NCBI GenBank assembly: GCA_026214975.1
Contig: CM047817.1
Coordinates: forward strand, 61,412,407-61,476,406
Direction of reading: 5' to 3'
Length of the DNA: 64,000 bases
DNA from: Gentiana macrophylla
Taxonomy: Eukaryota; Streptophyta; Magnoliopsida; Gentianales; Gentianaceae
The first letter of the stretch is position 1. Every line of letters begins with the position of its first letter. Under the pieces are notes generated by a model. It was not told the origin of the DNA. It saw only the letters and a list, made by a program, of their open reading frames with translations, and searched no databases. Below, in pieces: positions 44,811-57,306 of the stretch. The position numbers were made by a program, and so were the translations under genes.

Positions 44811-46075
44811 GACTTTGTGTCTCAAAATCAGGGTCAAAACAAACAAAATTCTTGGCAAATGGCTGCATATTTAACCTCCTCAGACATGACTTCAGATTCA
44901 GGATGGTATGCAGATAGTGAAGCTTCAAATCATGTCATATCTGACCTTGGCAATCTATCCTAGAGGTCTGAGTATGAAGGTAATGATACTTTAGTTGTAG
45001 GAAACAGTCATCATCTGCATATTGCTCACACAGGATCAACCACTCTTCTTCTTAACCTACACTTATCTTACATCCTACATGTCCTACATATTCAAAAAAA
45101 TCTTTTGAGTGTATCACAACTGACTGCTGATAATCCTGTGTTAATTGAGTTTCTGCCTCTAAATGTTTTGTTAAGGATCAAGCATCAAAGAAGGTTATTC
45201 TGGAAGGAACCCGGGGAAAATGGCATGTATAATATTCAACCAGTCAAATCCATTAGCCCTGCGTCATCTTCTCTCAATTCCACACAGAGCTCCCTTCAAG
45301 TCAGCAGTATGTCAGCTTTCTTAGTAACTTCCAATAATCAAACTAGTCACTCCATTGTGTGGCATAGGAGGCTATGTCACCCTTCTATGAAGTTGTTGAA
45401 TCAAGTTTTAAACTCATGTAATGTTTCTGTTAATGCACAATTACCTTTCTATGATGATTGTCAACGTGGAAAACTTCATGCTAATCCTTTCCATGTCTCA
45501 CACACAAAAACATCTCAGGTTCTTGAACTTGTGCACATTGATTTATGAGGTCCATCTCATGTCAGATCAATCTCTGGTTACGTGTACTATATACACTTTG
45601 TTGATGATTTTAATAGATACACTTGGATATCTGATGCCTTTGATGCCTTTGTTGTTTTTAAAATCTTGTGGAAAACCAGTTTAACACTAAAATCAAAACA
45701 GTTCAATCTGATTGGGGTGGGGAGTATAGATCTCTAGCACCCTTTCTAGCTTAATGTAGTATTAGGTTTAGGCATCCTTGTCCTCACATACACCCCCAAA
45801 ATGGAAGACGTGAGAGAAAGCATAGGCATATAGTAGAAACAGGTCTTACCCTATTATCTCAAGCATCCTTGCCCTACAAGTAATGGTGGGATAGTTTCCT
45901 TCAAGCCGTTAGCCTCATCAATGTCCTGCCTACATCTGTTCTTGGAGATATCTCACCACATCAAGCACTGTTCCACAAAGCACCCAACTACACCCTAATC
46001 AAAACCTTTGGTTGAAGATGTTTTCCATATCTCATACCTTACCATACACACAAAGTTCATTATCACACACAAAGT
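44811..46075 (+). pseudogene. Ale-like protease and integrase (broken)
   Basis: The protease motif is DSEASNH (near 44913) instead of DSGAS: the active-site Gly became Glu. Pre-integrase: VWHRRLCHPSMKLLNQVL (45356-45410) with a changed Cys (DDCQRGK). Integrase: LVHIDL then stop, HFVDDFNRYTWI (45594-45630), QSDWGGEYRSL (45697-45735), HPQNGRRERKHRH (45790-45830; third catalytic Glu region) and the block ending CFPYLIPYHTHKVHYHTQ at 46018-46073. Multiple stops and shifts. The protein cannot be active. Confidence 0.82.
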
Positions 46076-46215
46076 GTGTGTATGCAATCACTTGTAATAA
46101 ATAAATAAGATATAACACAACCTTTCTCACTTTGTCACAATCTTTATCATATTTATCTTTTTTTTGATAAATTATCATATTTATCTTGTTAACAGTAAGC
46201 TAGTAGAAGTAGATA

Positions 46216-46217
<2 letters not shown>

Positions 46218-46274
<57 letters not shown>
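46218..46274. repeat. (AT)n microsatellite, left arm
   Basis: About 28 AT units. The matching site in the right arm (53060-53178) holds about 39 AT followed by 20 GT units. Confidence 0.95.
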
Positions 46275-46280
<6 letters not shown>

Positions 46281-46976
46281 TTTCTGTATGGAATAAGAAT
46301 GTTGAAACGAATATTGAAACGTGAAAATAAAAATAAAAATAAAAAATCTCAAAAGAAAGGAACCTAAAAATTCAAAAAGAAAAGGCAACAAAATTTGTGC
46401 TGGCTGTGGGGTGTCAGGAGGTCACGTGGTATTCAAATCTTGAATTGTTCAGAAGGGTAATTTGGGGCATTTGCTTTGTAGCACCTCCCAAGCCATTTGC
46501 TTGAATACGGACGAAAAAGAAGGGAAAACAAAGGAGGAAAAGAAGCAACTTTGCTCAGATTAGATGACGAAGAGACATGACATCATAGGCCTCAGTCTAT
46601 ACAAACCTTTATCGGCGTCAGATTTCAATTCACAGATCACAGCTTTGTGCAGGAGCACAGTAAACAAACCAAAAAGTCAAAAAGTAAAGTTGTACTATTT
46701 TATAGGTTGGCAGAACAAAATTAATAAAAAAATAAATTAAAAGCAAAACTTTGCTTCATGGTTGTCGAAAAAATATTAAAATAACAAAAGTCTAATGGAC
46801 TCTGTGCACTAGCTATGAGAATCTCTGCTATGTCATTTTCATCTCTTTAATAATCACACTGTCTAGATACACCAATATCGGGAAATACTTGTGAGGGGAG
46901 AGAATTTTGAGGTGAATTGACGGGTGAAATGATCAGAACTACACAGTGTAAATAAAGAATGAAACTTTGTGGTTGT

Positions 46977-47015
46977 GGTGTCTCCACACGGTGTCTCCAG
47001 ACGTGTGGAGACACC
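46977..47015. other. Perfect 14-bp hairpin in left arm
   Basis: GGTGTCTCCACACG (46977-46990) pairs with CGTGTGGAGACACC (47002-47015) around GTGTCTCCAGA. It lies in the segment 46932-47405, which the right arm lacks. Confidence 0.85.
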
Positions 47016-47734
47016 AAAAAAGTATCTCCCACCAATATCACTCATATCAAATGGTCAATTCTATTGGACCATCTGATTACAAGATGGACATAAGAGTGTG
47101 TCTACCTTGTTTGAGATCCACTTTATGTCGACAAGTAATTAATGTCAAATGAAAAAAAAAAATACGTGGAGTCTGTGAATTGTATATTTTCGAATGAAGC
47201 GACGGATAAAACGATGTGACCAACACAATTTAAATCAATGCATTCATCATTAAAGGTATTCATCTCAGTCATTTTTTATTTTTTATATTAGATTAATGGT
47301 ACAAGTGTAATCGATATGTTATCACCAATGACACAACATTTATCTGTATTGTTGATGATGATTATAATTTCATATTGATTATGATGTAAACTCAATTATG
47401 TTGCAAAGTCATCATTATCAACCGTTACAAGAGAATAATTACTACATATTTTTATTATATATAAACTTACGTAACCAACATGTCTATGTTATACACATGT
47501 TAGGGAAGTTATTCCATAGTATATTAATTTATACCGATTTAACATGTAAATAAATTCTGGACCACACAGTTGAATTCAGTTTAGAAATAAAAGATCTACA
47601 ATATGTTACATGGGTGCACCCACCCAATAACTTCCCCACAAGTTACTACACATTGACAAGATATGTAAAAAACTCAACTGCTTAGTTGAAATAAATAAAC
47701 AATTGCATTAAAGATTGTAAGATTAATAAAATCT

Positions 47735-47736
<2 letters not shown>

Positions 47737-47813
<77 letters not shown>
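47737..47813. repeat. (CA)n(TA)n microsatellite, left arm
   Basis: About 25 CA units then 13 TA units. The right arm has only a short CCATATATATTTT at the equivalent spot (52074-52086). Confidence 0.95.
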
Positions 47814-47864
47814 GGGATAAGAGTCCTAAAGGACACAATAAGGATGATGTCAGGCCAAAAAAAC

Positions 47865-48042
47865 TATAAAAAAGATTTTCGTCAAAAAAGACATTTCACC
47901 ACTGAAAGTGAAAGTCAAAATGAATTTGGAAGTGACTTATGTTGATTTTCAACACAAAACCAAACGTAATTCACTTTCAAATTCAGTTTCACTTTCACTT
48001 TCACTGTTGAAATGTCTTTTTTGACGAAAATATTTGTATAGT
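47865..48042. repeat. Small palindromic MITE-like unit inside the arm
   Basis: ACTATAAAAAAGATTTTCGT (47865) reads back, with mismatches, from 48042 as the end ...ACGAAAATATTTGTATAGT. Stems continue inward through GACATTTCA and GTGAAAGTGAAAG. The same 160-180-bp palindrome is present in the right arm at about 51850-52030, so it predates the arm duplication. No coding capacity. Confidence 0.75.
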
Positions 48043-48088
48043 CCTAAAATCCTGAAATCTTTCTAAATATGTCCTAATTGACAATTAA

Positions 48089-48090
<2 letters not shown>

Positions 48091-48141
<51 letters not shown>

Positions 48142-48159
48142 GTATATATATATATTTCA
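48091..48159. repeat. (AT)n microsatellite with GTAT interruptions
   Basis: The right arm has an uninterrupted tract of about 30 AT units at the matching place (51742-51801). Confidence 0.9.
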
Positions 48160-48505
48160 AATAAAAAACTGGCTTGAAGAATTAGGACCCAACCTTCTTT
48201 GCAATACTAGCCGGTAGTACTAGTATGTAGTGCTATATTGGAACATGCAATTAAAACCCGTGACTCATTGAGACATCAAATCACATATTTTCAAAATTAA
48301 AACCCCTGACTTTATTGTATGATTGAAGTTGTAGTACCACGAATATTTCTTCCCTAACTACTCCTTTGCATCGTAGATCTACGTGGATAATCTGGACCAC
48401 ACAGTATCAAATTAAATTCAAGCCGTGTAGTCCAGATTTATCCACATGGGTCTACGGTGTAAATGAGTAACTAAGAAAGAATTTCTCGTAGAATGATTGG
48501 AGAAG

Positions 48506-49975
48506 TGTTAAGGGTGATTTTATATGTTTTATAAGGATATATTTAATATCAATTTCCCCCATATTCGTATGTTTCTCATAGAAATCGTGCTTTATATTGA
48601 AATATTGAGCAAATGGTGTTTTTAATAGCTAAATTGTAAAACGTAACGAAGTATGTGCTTAAATTGTGATTTTATATTATTTTGGAGTTATGTTACGCTT
48701 TGGTATGTTTTACTATCTTTTAGATACATGTTTTCGAGCTAAAAGAGGATTAGAAGAGGTTGCATTCGGATTTTCTGATGAAGAGAAGAGATAGGGATGA
48801 GAAGAAAAGGATAAAGATGAGGAAATCGGCTTCCAGGCATCTTTGGGCGTTCGTTCATGTCCGTCCACTATGGACGGGCGTCCATTGAATCAGACTGGCG
48901 TCCAGGAGAAGAATTTTTGAACAGAGAGTTTGGACGTTGTTTGGACGAGCGTCCACCTCCGTCCAGAAGAATGGACTGGCGTTCAGAGGCATCAGACGGG
49001 CGTCCTTCGACCGACTTAGCAGCAGCCGACTTTGTTATCTATAAATAGCAGCGGGATTTCAACCCTAAACATACACATTATTGATCCTTCTTGACACACA
49101 AACATTAGAGAGAGCCACTGGCGCCAAAGCCCCTGGGGGGAGGGTGGGATTCATGGATTAGTTAGGTTTTTATTTTCATTTTCTATTCTTGTTCGATCTT
49201 GATGATGGCCTGAAGATATGAACTTGGAGCAGCCATGGGAAACTTTTCCAACAGCGTTTTATTTCTTCCTTTGGATATTTTGTGATTTTAATTTCAAGTT
49301 TGTTTCTTTCCTTTGTTTATTTATTTATGCAATCGATATCGGAAGATGTATTGCTATTTGATGTTTAGCGTATGATGGAAATCGGTGTAAACCTTAGATC
49401 ACCATAGGAAAGATTAGACTTTTAACCTTGACATAACGGAAGTTGATAGGTTAGATCTCTAGGTTGTTAGATCTAATAAATCTTGCACCTTGTTTTGAGA
49501 GCGTTAATCTCTATAGATCGGAAGATGATGAGATTGATAGACGGATTACTTACGGAAGTAGGAATTCATACCTTTGATTAGGTGAACCACAACTTTGATT
49601 AAATCATCATAAGATAATCTAGGGAAGAATTAAGGGTTGCGGGATGGTGGATCATGTTTGTTCTATGTTGATTTGCTCCAGTCATTATCATGATAGTTAG
49701 TTTTATTGTTTTCTTAGTTGTAGTTTTATTTCATTTGCTTTTGTTCGCAACGATGTTTTCCTGGCTTTGGACTGACAATCCTCTGTCCAGTTTATTTTCC
49801 GTTTTAGTTTAGGTTTAGGAATAATTGTATCAACCTTAGGATAATTATTGAACTAGATACCCCGATTCCCTGTGACCGACTCCGGTATTAATCGCTGTAC
49901 TACGATCCCTACACTTGGGAAATACCGGATTTATAAATTTATTACTTGTTGTTTTGTTAGATAAAATCCGTGACA
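48506..49975 (+). repeat. Solo LTR (1470 bp), Gypsy-like, inserted in left arm
   Basis: TGTTAAGGGTGATTTTATATG ... ATAAAATCCGTGACA between two AGAAG duplications (48501-48505, 49976-49980). Removing it and one duplication restores the match to the right arm. TATA box CTATAAATAGC at 49039-49049. The U3 contains repeated GGACG/CGTCC palindromes. The end (CCGTGACA, preceded by CTGTGACCGACTCCGG) resembles LTR ends of plant Gypsy Tat/Athila groups; orientation is inferred from the TATA box. The frame at 48857-49048 lies on the palindromes and is not a gene. Confidence 0.88.
48871..49006 (+). promoter_or_regulatory. Palindromic motif array in solo LTR U3
   Basis: TGGACGGGCGTCCA (48871-48884), a GACTGGCGTCCAGG copy (48893-48906), TGGACGAGCGTCCA (48942-48955), GGACTGGCGTTCAG (48972-48985) and GACGGGCGTCC (48994-49004). 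All lie 35-170 bases upstream of the TATA box. Arrays of a short palindrome at this distance look like protein-binding sites, but this is inference. Confidence 0.65.
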
Positions 49976-50195
49976 AGAAGAATGATGTAATTTACACCAT
50001 TTTGGTGTTTTGGTGTAAAAAAGCAGGAAACCCTGGAGATGCCATAAGCTAGGCTACTGAAGGAGGGGAATATAAACAAAGAAAGATATCAGTCAAAGAC
50101 TTTTGGATAAAAGAAGGTCATATGAAAAATTGTCCCTTGAATAATTATAGAAAGGGAGCATACACATAACTTAACGCAAACAGAGAGCTACACAT

Positions 50196-51171
50196 AGGTA
50201 ATAAATGGGGTTTGAAATATGAAAATGATATAGTATACACATAATTAATGGATAAAATTGTGTAGTGAATATATACCGTCCTTTAAAATATATGGAAACA
50301 CACACGGGAAGTTTTTGTGTGGTATATCCACATACACCGAATTGAAGGTAACAAATCTAGATCACACGGTTTGAATTTCGTTTAAAAATAAAATGTCTAC
50401 AATAAGCTACATGGGTACACTCCATATATGGCGGGTGCAATCAATAACTTCCCAACACGTTATTAGTCTTCCTCCCCTCGGAGTCTATTCATTCATGTAG
50501 ACCCAGCATTAATTCACTAGTATTAAATTTTCAACAAGACACGGCATGGTCAAGTCAAGTCAAATGGACTTTTATTATTTTGGGTGGCAATGAATAACTT
50601 CCCACATAGTTTTTTTCAGTAAAATTATGTGGTTTATATAAACCACATATTTGTATCTTCATATGGGAGACTCTATCGTAAAATTTCCCTATTTAAAGTA
50701 TACACCCGCGATAGAAAAAAATTACGTGGTGTATCTACACGGTATTATACACCTATATGAACTTAAAAATATTCGTGTTTTTAAATTTAAATAGATTAAA
50801 ATACAATAATTTTGAAAAATACAAATGTTTTAAGGACATAATTAATGTATCCACACCGGTTCGATTCTCCTCTGAAGCGCCATGTTGAAAGAGCTCTTGG
50901 CCATGCCTTACCCCTGAGTAAGAGTCAGACTCTGCAGGCACGACCCGGACCGAACTCCAGGATAGTCGGACCAGTGGGTTCCGGATACCAGGGTCTTTAA
51001 GCAAAAAACAAATGTATCCAAACCCTGCAAACACACCACATTGATCACCCATGATTCCTCATAAAAAAAAATACAAACACACCCGTGAACAGGGGTGGCT
51101 CCAGGAATTTTGCGACACGGGTCGGGAATCGAGAGCGACACACGGGTCGGGAATCGAGAGCGACACATCCT
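50196..51171. other. Loop between arms; no gene
   Basis: 50355-50465 is a diverged direct relative of 47550-47645 (shared block of CACACGGTTTGAATT, ATAAAATGTCTACAATA and TAATAACTTCCC), so the loop holds arm-type sequence. The part 50850-51000 is different, GC-richer and contains GGTTCGATTCTCC, a tRNA B-box-like string. A 24-bp unit (GACACACGGGTCGGGAATCG and on) is tandemly doubled at 51113-51164. No coding frame supported. Confidence 0.5.
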
Positions 51172-53322
<2,151 letters not shown>

Positions 53323-53779
53323 TAGAGCTGGTATCGGGTCGGGATCTGACTCGTAACTCTCCAACCCAATTCCAGTCCTGACCAGATTCGCGAATCAATT
53401 TTTTCTCGAACCCGCACCCGAAATGTGTCAGGACCCGACAATCGAGATACCCGAATGTTCGGGATCCCGTCAGGTCGGGAGAACATATCCCGAAAAATAT
53501 ACATGTTATTTTGAAATAAGACAATATAAAACACTTCAAAGATTGAATGGAAACTACCATCATTATAAAGACTCGACACTTCATAGAGGCGTAGGGTGAA
53601 GAAAGGCGGCGTCGAATGGTGAAGAAGATGGACATATATATGTTTATTATTGGGGTAAGGTTGATTATTGGGGTAAATCGCGTGTTCGGTTTCACTAATG
53701 CAATAAATTTAAATATAATTTTCTAAGAAAAAATTATAGTAAATATATATATTATTTATAATTTAGGATAATATATATG

Positions 53780-53820
<41 letters not shown>

Positions 53821-54047
53821 TTTTATACAAAAAAAATGTATATTATTATATTATTATCACTAGAAATAAAATAAATATATTATTATTAATTTTGTCGGGT
53901 CGGGTCGGGATCCCATCAGGATTGAAGTCTACCACCCGATTTATGTCGGATCGGGAGAAACCCGAAATAATTTGGTCGGGAAAAGACCGGGTCGGAGATG
54001 GGTTGAATGTTGGATCGGGTCGGAATTTCATGATATTTTACCAGCCC
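53323..54047. mobile_element. hAT-like MITE (725 bp)
   Basis: Left end TAGAGCTGGTATCGGGTCGG; right end reads in reverse GGGCTGGTAAAATATC and CCGACCCGATCC, so the termini are inverted, with GCTGG plus GGGTCGGG-type subterminal repeats on both sides. TACACAAC at 53315-53322 is repeated at 54048-54055, an exact 8-bp duplication as made by hAT transposases. No transposase frame: non-autonomous. It landed at the right edge of the large inverted repeat. Confidence 0.85.
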
Positions 54048-54055
54048 TACACAAC

Positions 54056-55294
54056 GCAGGCATATATTTAAAATCCAGAATACTAAAACATTTATTTTTT
54101 TTGAGGGCATAAAACTTGTATTTTCTTATCAAAAAAATGTGTTTAGAATAATTATTTATTTCATTTTTTACCAATATGCAAGAAAAAAAATTCACTGTGA
54201 AATATATTGGATTGCATAATTTACAAAGGATTTTTTTTTTAATACCAAGGTATCATTCCCTCATAAATCATTATAGTCCATGTTGTACTTGAGAGTGTGT
54301 CATTGTAGTTGTCGGTCATTATTGAGATTTTACGATAAATTCTGTATTCTTTCAAGAAATATTTATGAGGTAAGTGAGTGTTATCTATATTACTAAATGC
54401 ATAATATAAAATTGGAAAAATTAGTTTTAGATCCACATTATTCACATTTATTAGGTTTTGATCCACACATTCTAAATAAAAGTTGCAAAAAGGCTAAAAA
54501 TTATTGAACTAGACTAAATTGCCCTTCGTATCATATTGTTCGCTACCATGATTAAAAAAAAGGCAACGGCAGGCAGTGGAGACAATAGCTCCAAATCATT
54601 CTCCAAATCAACATGAACTCCACCTGTATTCATTCCCCAAAACACCTTTTCGATCACCAAATTCTTGAGAAATAAAAGTAATAGCATGATATTTACCATC
54701 TCGAAAAGATTGAAACTTGACGGGCATCTTGGCTGCTTAATGTGGCCAATAAGTTCAAGCTTTAGATGGAGGAATTGAGACGCCGTAACCGAGGCCTAGG
54801 AATTGATCTGTGTGTTCATTGTATTTATGAAACGAGGGGGAATTGTGATGTTAATCTGGTTTTAATTAGACTTGTTTTTGTTTCGCAGTTTCGGCTGCAT
54901 ATATTACTGACCAGCCAAGCAACAGACAGAAACATTTAGCAGGCCAACAATAATAGTAATTATGAAGCCATCAATACCAACAACAAAAAGAATTATTATG
55001 ACTATAACGAAACAAAAGAGAACAATGACTTGTCTTTCTGTGATAACATAGCTTTAAGAAATGAAGTAAGTCATTATGCACATCTTGCTGCCTTCCATGC
55101 GCATTGCTACTATCAGCAAAGTATCTTCAGCTCCTAATCAATTTCCTTTTGGCGGCTAATAATGCTTTGAGATTAAAGTTGGTTTCTTCATTTTATTTCC
55201 CCCCGGCTTTCAATTTCATTGCTTTACCTCTGTTTTTCTGATCTGTTTTTTTACGGCTTTGCTCTGCATGAATTTTTTTCGGTTGTTTTTGGAG
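54056..55294. other. Unassigned AT-rich sequence
   Basis: No feature recognised. A minus-strand frame at 54514-54699 (61 codons) has no motif I know, and the surrounding frames are closed. The T-rich stretch 55160-55290 has intron-like composition. This is the only longer part of the window without visible transposon sequence, except for a PPR fragment at its right edge. Confidence 0.4.
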
Positions 55295-55429
55295 ATGGAG
55301 ATGGAGAGTAAAGGTCACGTTGCTGGTGTCGTGTCTTACACTAGAATGGTAGATGTGTATTCTAAAGTTGGTGATATGTGTGCTGCCCATAGTCTGTTTG
55401 ATCAAATGCCTGGGAGTTTCAGGTTGTAG
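55295..55429 (+). pseudogene. PPR-protein fragment (one repeat)
   Basis: A short frame MEMESKGHVAGVVSY followed by TRMVDVYSKVGDMCAAHSLF and DQMPG, then TAG at 55427. The pattern V-x-Y-T-x-M-V-D-x-Y-S-K-x-G-D-x-x-x-A-x-x-L-F-D-x-M-P is the plant pentatricopeptide repeat. PPR proteins bind organelle RNA and normally have ten or more repeats; only one is present, so this is a fragment or a captured exon. Sequence after the stop is a doubled unit (TTTGATCATGTTATYGATTC at 55440 and 55482). Confidence 0.6.
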
Positions 55430-55793
55430 AATTGAAGGCTTTGATCATGTTATTGATTCTTTGTTTGTGGGATTGAAGCTTTTGATCATGTTATCGATTC
55501 ATTGTTGTATCTTGGGATATTATTGTAGGCGGGGCAACCTTAATATTTACATTTATGAAATTTCATAATTGTAATTGTTTTCAATTTGCAATTGTAAATT
55601 CATTACATTGATATATAACATTCTTCCTTTGTTTTGTTGTTGTTCTTTAACAATTGAATTTTTCTGTGGCTTTGAAATGCTTTAAAAGAAGTGTGATGTG
55701 GTGCATGTGGTTATCAAGAAACAGAATCATTGTAATATCGATATTGTGATATTATTCTTGTGATCTGAGATCTGTGATGATCACGATCTTGTG
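55430..55793. repeat. Non-coding, with a 42-bp direct repeat
   Basis: ATTGAAGGCTTTGATCATGT and on (55433-55473) is repeated at 55475-55515 with four changes. The rest is T-rich with no feature seen, up to the end of the C2 LTR. Confidence 0.6.
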
Positions 55794-56444
55794 TGATGAT
55801 GCCAAAAAATTCATCCACAAGACTGAGTGGGTGTAACGGTGGATATCTGGATATAAAAAGTGTATGGAAGTGGTGGTGCTCGGCGGTGAAAGTGGTGGTG
55901 CTCAAGAACAAGATAAAGATCTTCAAGAGCAATATGTGGGGTGTTTTGTGTTTTTGTGTTTATGAGCCGAGCCTGAAGAGGCTGCCTACGTACCCTTTGT
56001 AAAGGATCAAGCCATGCGTAGTTCTGGAAGGTGAAGAACCCCCCTTTTGTGATGAAGGTGATATGGGTATTTATAAAGGTCACGAGCAAGCCACCTGGCG
56101 AGAGAGGACAGCTGGCAAGTCGGCGGACTGAGAGCCTAACGGCCTGCTGAGAGCCTTGGCGGACTCGCTCAGGAACTTGTGGCCTCGATATGGACCTTAC
56201 GTTTTGAGAGCCTTGGCTTGTCTTATCTTTATGTTGGCGGCTCTGGTCTCCGGCAGATCTAATGTCCTCGGGTTCACGGGCCGGCCCCTTAGTCTGATAG
56301 CATCGCATAGGACCAAAGGATTGGAGCCGGGCCGACGCCTTACGAGTTCAAGGATTGTGGTGGCCGGTGGCTTAATCTAATGGTTTGGGGGTTGGATGGA
56401 CCCGAATAAGGATCCGTGGGCTGAATTACGATTTAGGCATATCA
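55794..56444 (-). repeat. C2 3' LTR (651 bp), uninterrupted
   Basis: On the minus strand it starts TGATATGCCTAAATCG, has TATA (complement TTTATAAATACCC, 56065-56077), the shared CTACGCATGGCTTGATCC and the undisturbed AGATATCCACC at 55838-55848, and ends GGCATCATCA. It shows how the LTR looks without the Ale-like insertion. Confidence 0.85.
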
Positions 56445-56744
56445 ATGGCCCCCAACTCCGTGTCTTAAGCATTTTCTTGAAATGTTAGGCGGGGAGTAAA
56501 GTGCATTCATGAGATCCGTTGACTTGGAACACTGCGATGGCTCGCTATTGTAGAGGATCGCCTGTTAGCTTTGTCTGAATGCCGTACTCAGAGTAGGTCT
56601 TTTTATGGTTTATGTGTCATTGATCGACTTCGCCTCTTGTGGCTCGTGCCACGGATTGACTCTGCTTTTTGTGGCTTTTGAGAGCCTTTGGTCTTATAGG
56701 AGGCTCGCTCGGCGAGTTCAAATATGATGCCGACTGAAGTCAGG

Positions 56745-57070
56745 CTTATCGAGAATTCGCTGAGGCGAGTTCCAAACATGATGCCAAATCGAAGTCGGTC
56801 TTGTAGAAGATTCACCGAACTGAAGTCGGTCTTGAAGAAGATTCGGTCGAAGGCGAATTCCAAACATGATGCCAAACTAAAGTCGGTCTTATAGAAGATT
56901 CACTCGAACGCGAATTCCAAACATGATGCCGAACTGAAGTCGGTCTTATAGAAGATTCAATTGAAGGCAAATTCCAAACATGATGCCGAACTGATGTCGG
57001 TCTTATAAAAGATTCGCTCGAACGTGAATTCCAAACATGATGCCGAATTGAAGTCGGTCTTATAAAATGC
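56745..57070 (-). repeat. C2 tandem repeat, 57-bp unit
   Basis: TTCCAAACATGATGCC recurs at about 56770, 56858, 56915, 56972 and 57029. The last four are exactly 57 bases apart; each unit also carries AAGTCGGTCTTATA and GAAGATTC. Confidence 0.9.
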
Positions 57071-57163
57071 TTTAAGTGGCAATTTACCTGAGCCTTTTAG
57101 TGGCTTTAAGTGGCGGATAGCCTTAGCCTTTTTTGGCATGTGCCGACTTTGCCTTTGGGGATC

Positions 57164-57306
57164 GCGCTATGAAGCGGACGACCTCGGGTGCCTCACTATG
57201 AAGCGGGCGGTCTTATTGTGCCATGCTATTAAGCGGACGGACTTTTGGTGCAGCGCTATTAAGCGGACGGACTTTTGGTGCTGCGCTATTAAGTGGATAG
57301 TCTTAT
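57164..57306 (-). repeat. C2 tandem repeat, 30-bp unit
   Basis: CTATTAAGCGGACGG and variants recur every 30 bases (57166, 57196, 57226, 57256, 57286). The RAN retrocopy landed in the fifth unit. Confidence 0.9.

Larger units (their letters stand above)
43477..46075 (+). mobile_element. Ale-like Copia, 5' half (5' LTR, gag, protease, integrase)
   Basis: 5' LTR 43477-43642, primer site at 43643, gag, mutated zinc knuckle, mutated protease, pre-integrase, integrase to about 46075, where the large inverted repeat begins within the post-integrase block. The 3' half is absent to the right. Its LTR and flank (GATAT) match the 3' half at 36311-37851, so both may come from one original insertion in C that was later duplicated. 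Confidence 0.82.

Noticed and set aside
48857..49048. 63-codon frame with Arg/Glu/Asp-rich product
   Set aside because: It lies on the palindromic motif array in U3 of the solo LTR, upstream of the TATA box.
50850..51000. Possible tRNA or SINE because of GGTTCGATTCTCC
   Set aside because: No A box at the right distance upstream, no cloverleaf, and no poly(A) or duplication found.
54514..54699. Minus-strand 61-codon frame as an exon of a host gene
   Set aside because: No recognised motif, no clear splice sites, and neighbouring frames are closed.
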